Source: an uncultured Pseudomonadota bacterium
GTDB taxonomy: Bacteria > Pseudomonadota > Alphaproteobacteria > Rs-D84
Direction: 5' to 3'
Assembly: GCA_946628805.1 (NCBI GenBank)
Contig: CAMOXB010000014.1
Location: 1 to 5,274, forward strand
DNA: 5,274 bases
The notes beneath the pieces are model-generated. The model worked only from the letters and a program-made list of their open reading frames with translations. It had not been told where the DNA came from and searched no databases. The stretch's first letter is position 1. Every line of letters starts with the position of its first letter. Positions 5,111 to 5,274 of this stretch are shown piece by piece. A program made the translations under genes and the position numbers.

Positions 5111-5274
5111 ATGGCAGATGAACAATTTGGACCAATAGAAAAAGAACAAATAAATGAAAATCTAAAAGATATTCGAAATGTTGCAATTGCACTTTTGGTT
5201 GCAGGCAGTGTTTTTGCGGCAGCGTGTGGTTTGGCTATAAATTATTTAACAAACGATAAAAACAACAAAAAATC
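5111..5274 (+). CDS. Small membrane protein of unknown function, 3' end beyond window
   Basis: The frame opens with ATG at 5111, 12 bases after the stop of the preceding small gene, with a good AAAAGGA ribosome binding site 6 bases upstream. It is still open at the right edge after 54 full codons. The N-terminus is acidic and polar (MADEQFGPIEKEQINENLKD), followed by one hydrophobic segment (about 24-46, starting VAIALLVAGSVFAAACG) and a Lys/Asn-rich stretch (NDKNNKK). A lipobox-like AAAC occurs at 36-39, but it lies too far from a non-basic N-terminus to be a convincing lipoprotein signal. A single-pass membrane protein is the simplest reading. With the preceding gene it forms a tandem pair of small membrane proteins behind era. 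Family and function unknown. Confidence 0.65.
   Translation, partial: MADEQFGPIEKEQINENLKDIRNVAIALLVAGSVFAAACGLAINYLTNDKNNKK

Noticed and set aside
4989..5192. A 67-codon open frame on the minus strand across the two small membrane protein genes.
   Set aside because: It spans both plus-strand genes and their spacer, and those genes have matched ribosome binding sites and operon-like spacing. The minus-strand product is a Leu/Phe-rich shadow of Gln/Lys codons.

Overview
The window reads as ordinary chromosome from a Gram-negative, AT-rich bacterium, most likely an alphaproteobacterium. Three of its genes encode outer-membrane or envelope biogenesis proteins (RlpA, MurJ, BamD). The Era G1 loop ends in NAGKS and is followed by HKVQTTR, and BamD carries the QVSDVRRDP block; these variants fit alphaproteobacteria. 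The lineage is an inference from motif style and base composition, and no rRNA or other marker is present to fix it. No tRNA, rRNA, CRISPR array, insertion sequence or phage gene is visible. No gene-free stretch exceeds about 110 bases.

Layout from left to right. (1) Positions 1-264, minus strand: the N-terminal part of an RlpA-type lipoprotein, cut by the window edge before its catalytic domain. It has its own promoter and a dyad symmetry that covers the promoter and ribosome binding site. (2) Positions 331-1797, minus: the lipid II flippase MurJ. (3) Positions 1870-2589, plus: the outer-membrane assembly lipoprotein BamD, divergent from murJ across a 72-base gap in which the two predicted -10 boxes overlap. 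(4) Positions 2590-2616: a compact bidirectional terminator between the converging bamD and the next gene. (5) Positions 2618-3022, minus: a small lipoprotein of unknown function with its own strong promoter. (6) Positions 3088-3846, minus: an enlarged dCTP deaminase family protein. (7) Positions 3954-4844, plus: the ribosome-assembly GTPase Era, divergent from dcd, with no Shine-Dalgarno sequence and a -10-like box placed so that the mRNA could be leaderless. (8) Positions 4856-5098 and from 5111 to the edge, plus: two small single-pass membrane proteins of unknown function, in tight tandem behind era.

The left half is an envelope neighbourhood. MurJ supplies peptidoglycan precursor across the inner membrane, RlpA is a septal peptidoglycan-processing lipoprotein, and BamD helps insert outer-membrane beta-barrels. 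The right half is housekeeping: dUTP/dTTP precursor supply and 30S ribosome maturation. The least explained content is the small lipoprotein, the two small membrane proteins (the first of which uses AGA for all its arginines, unlike Era and BamD), and the regulatory DNA before rlpA. I see no clear evidence of a new multi-gene system; the findings are local oddities.
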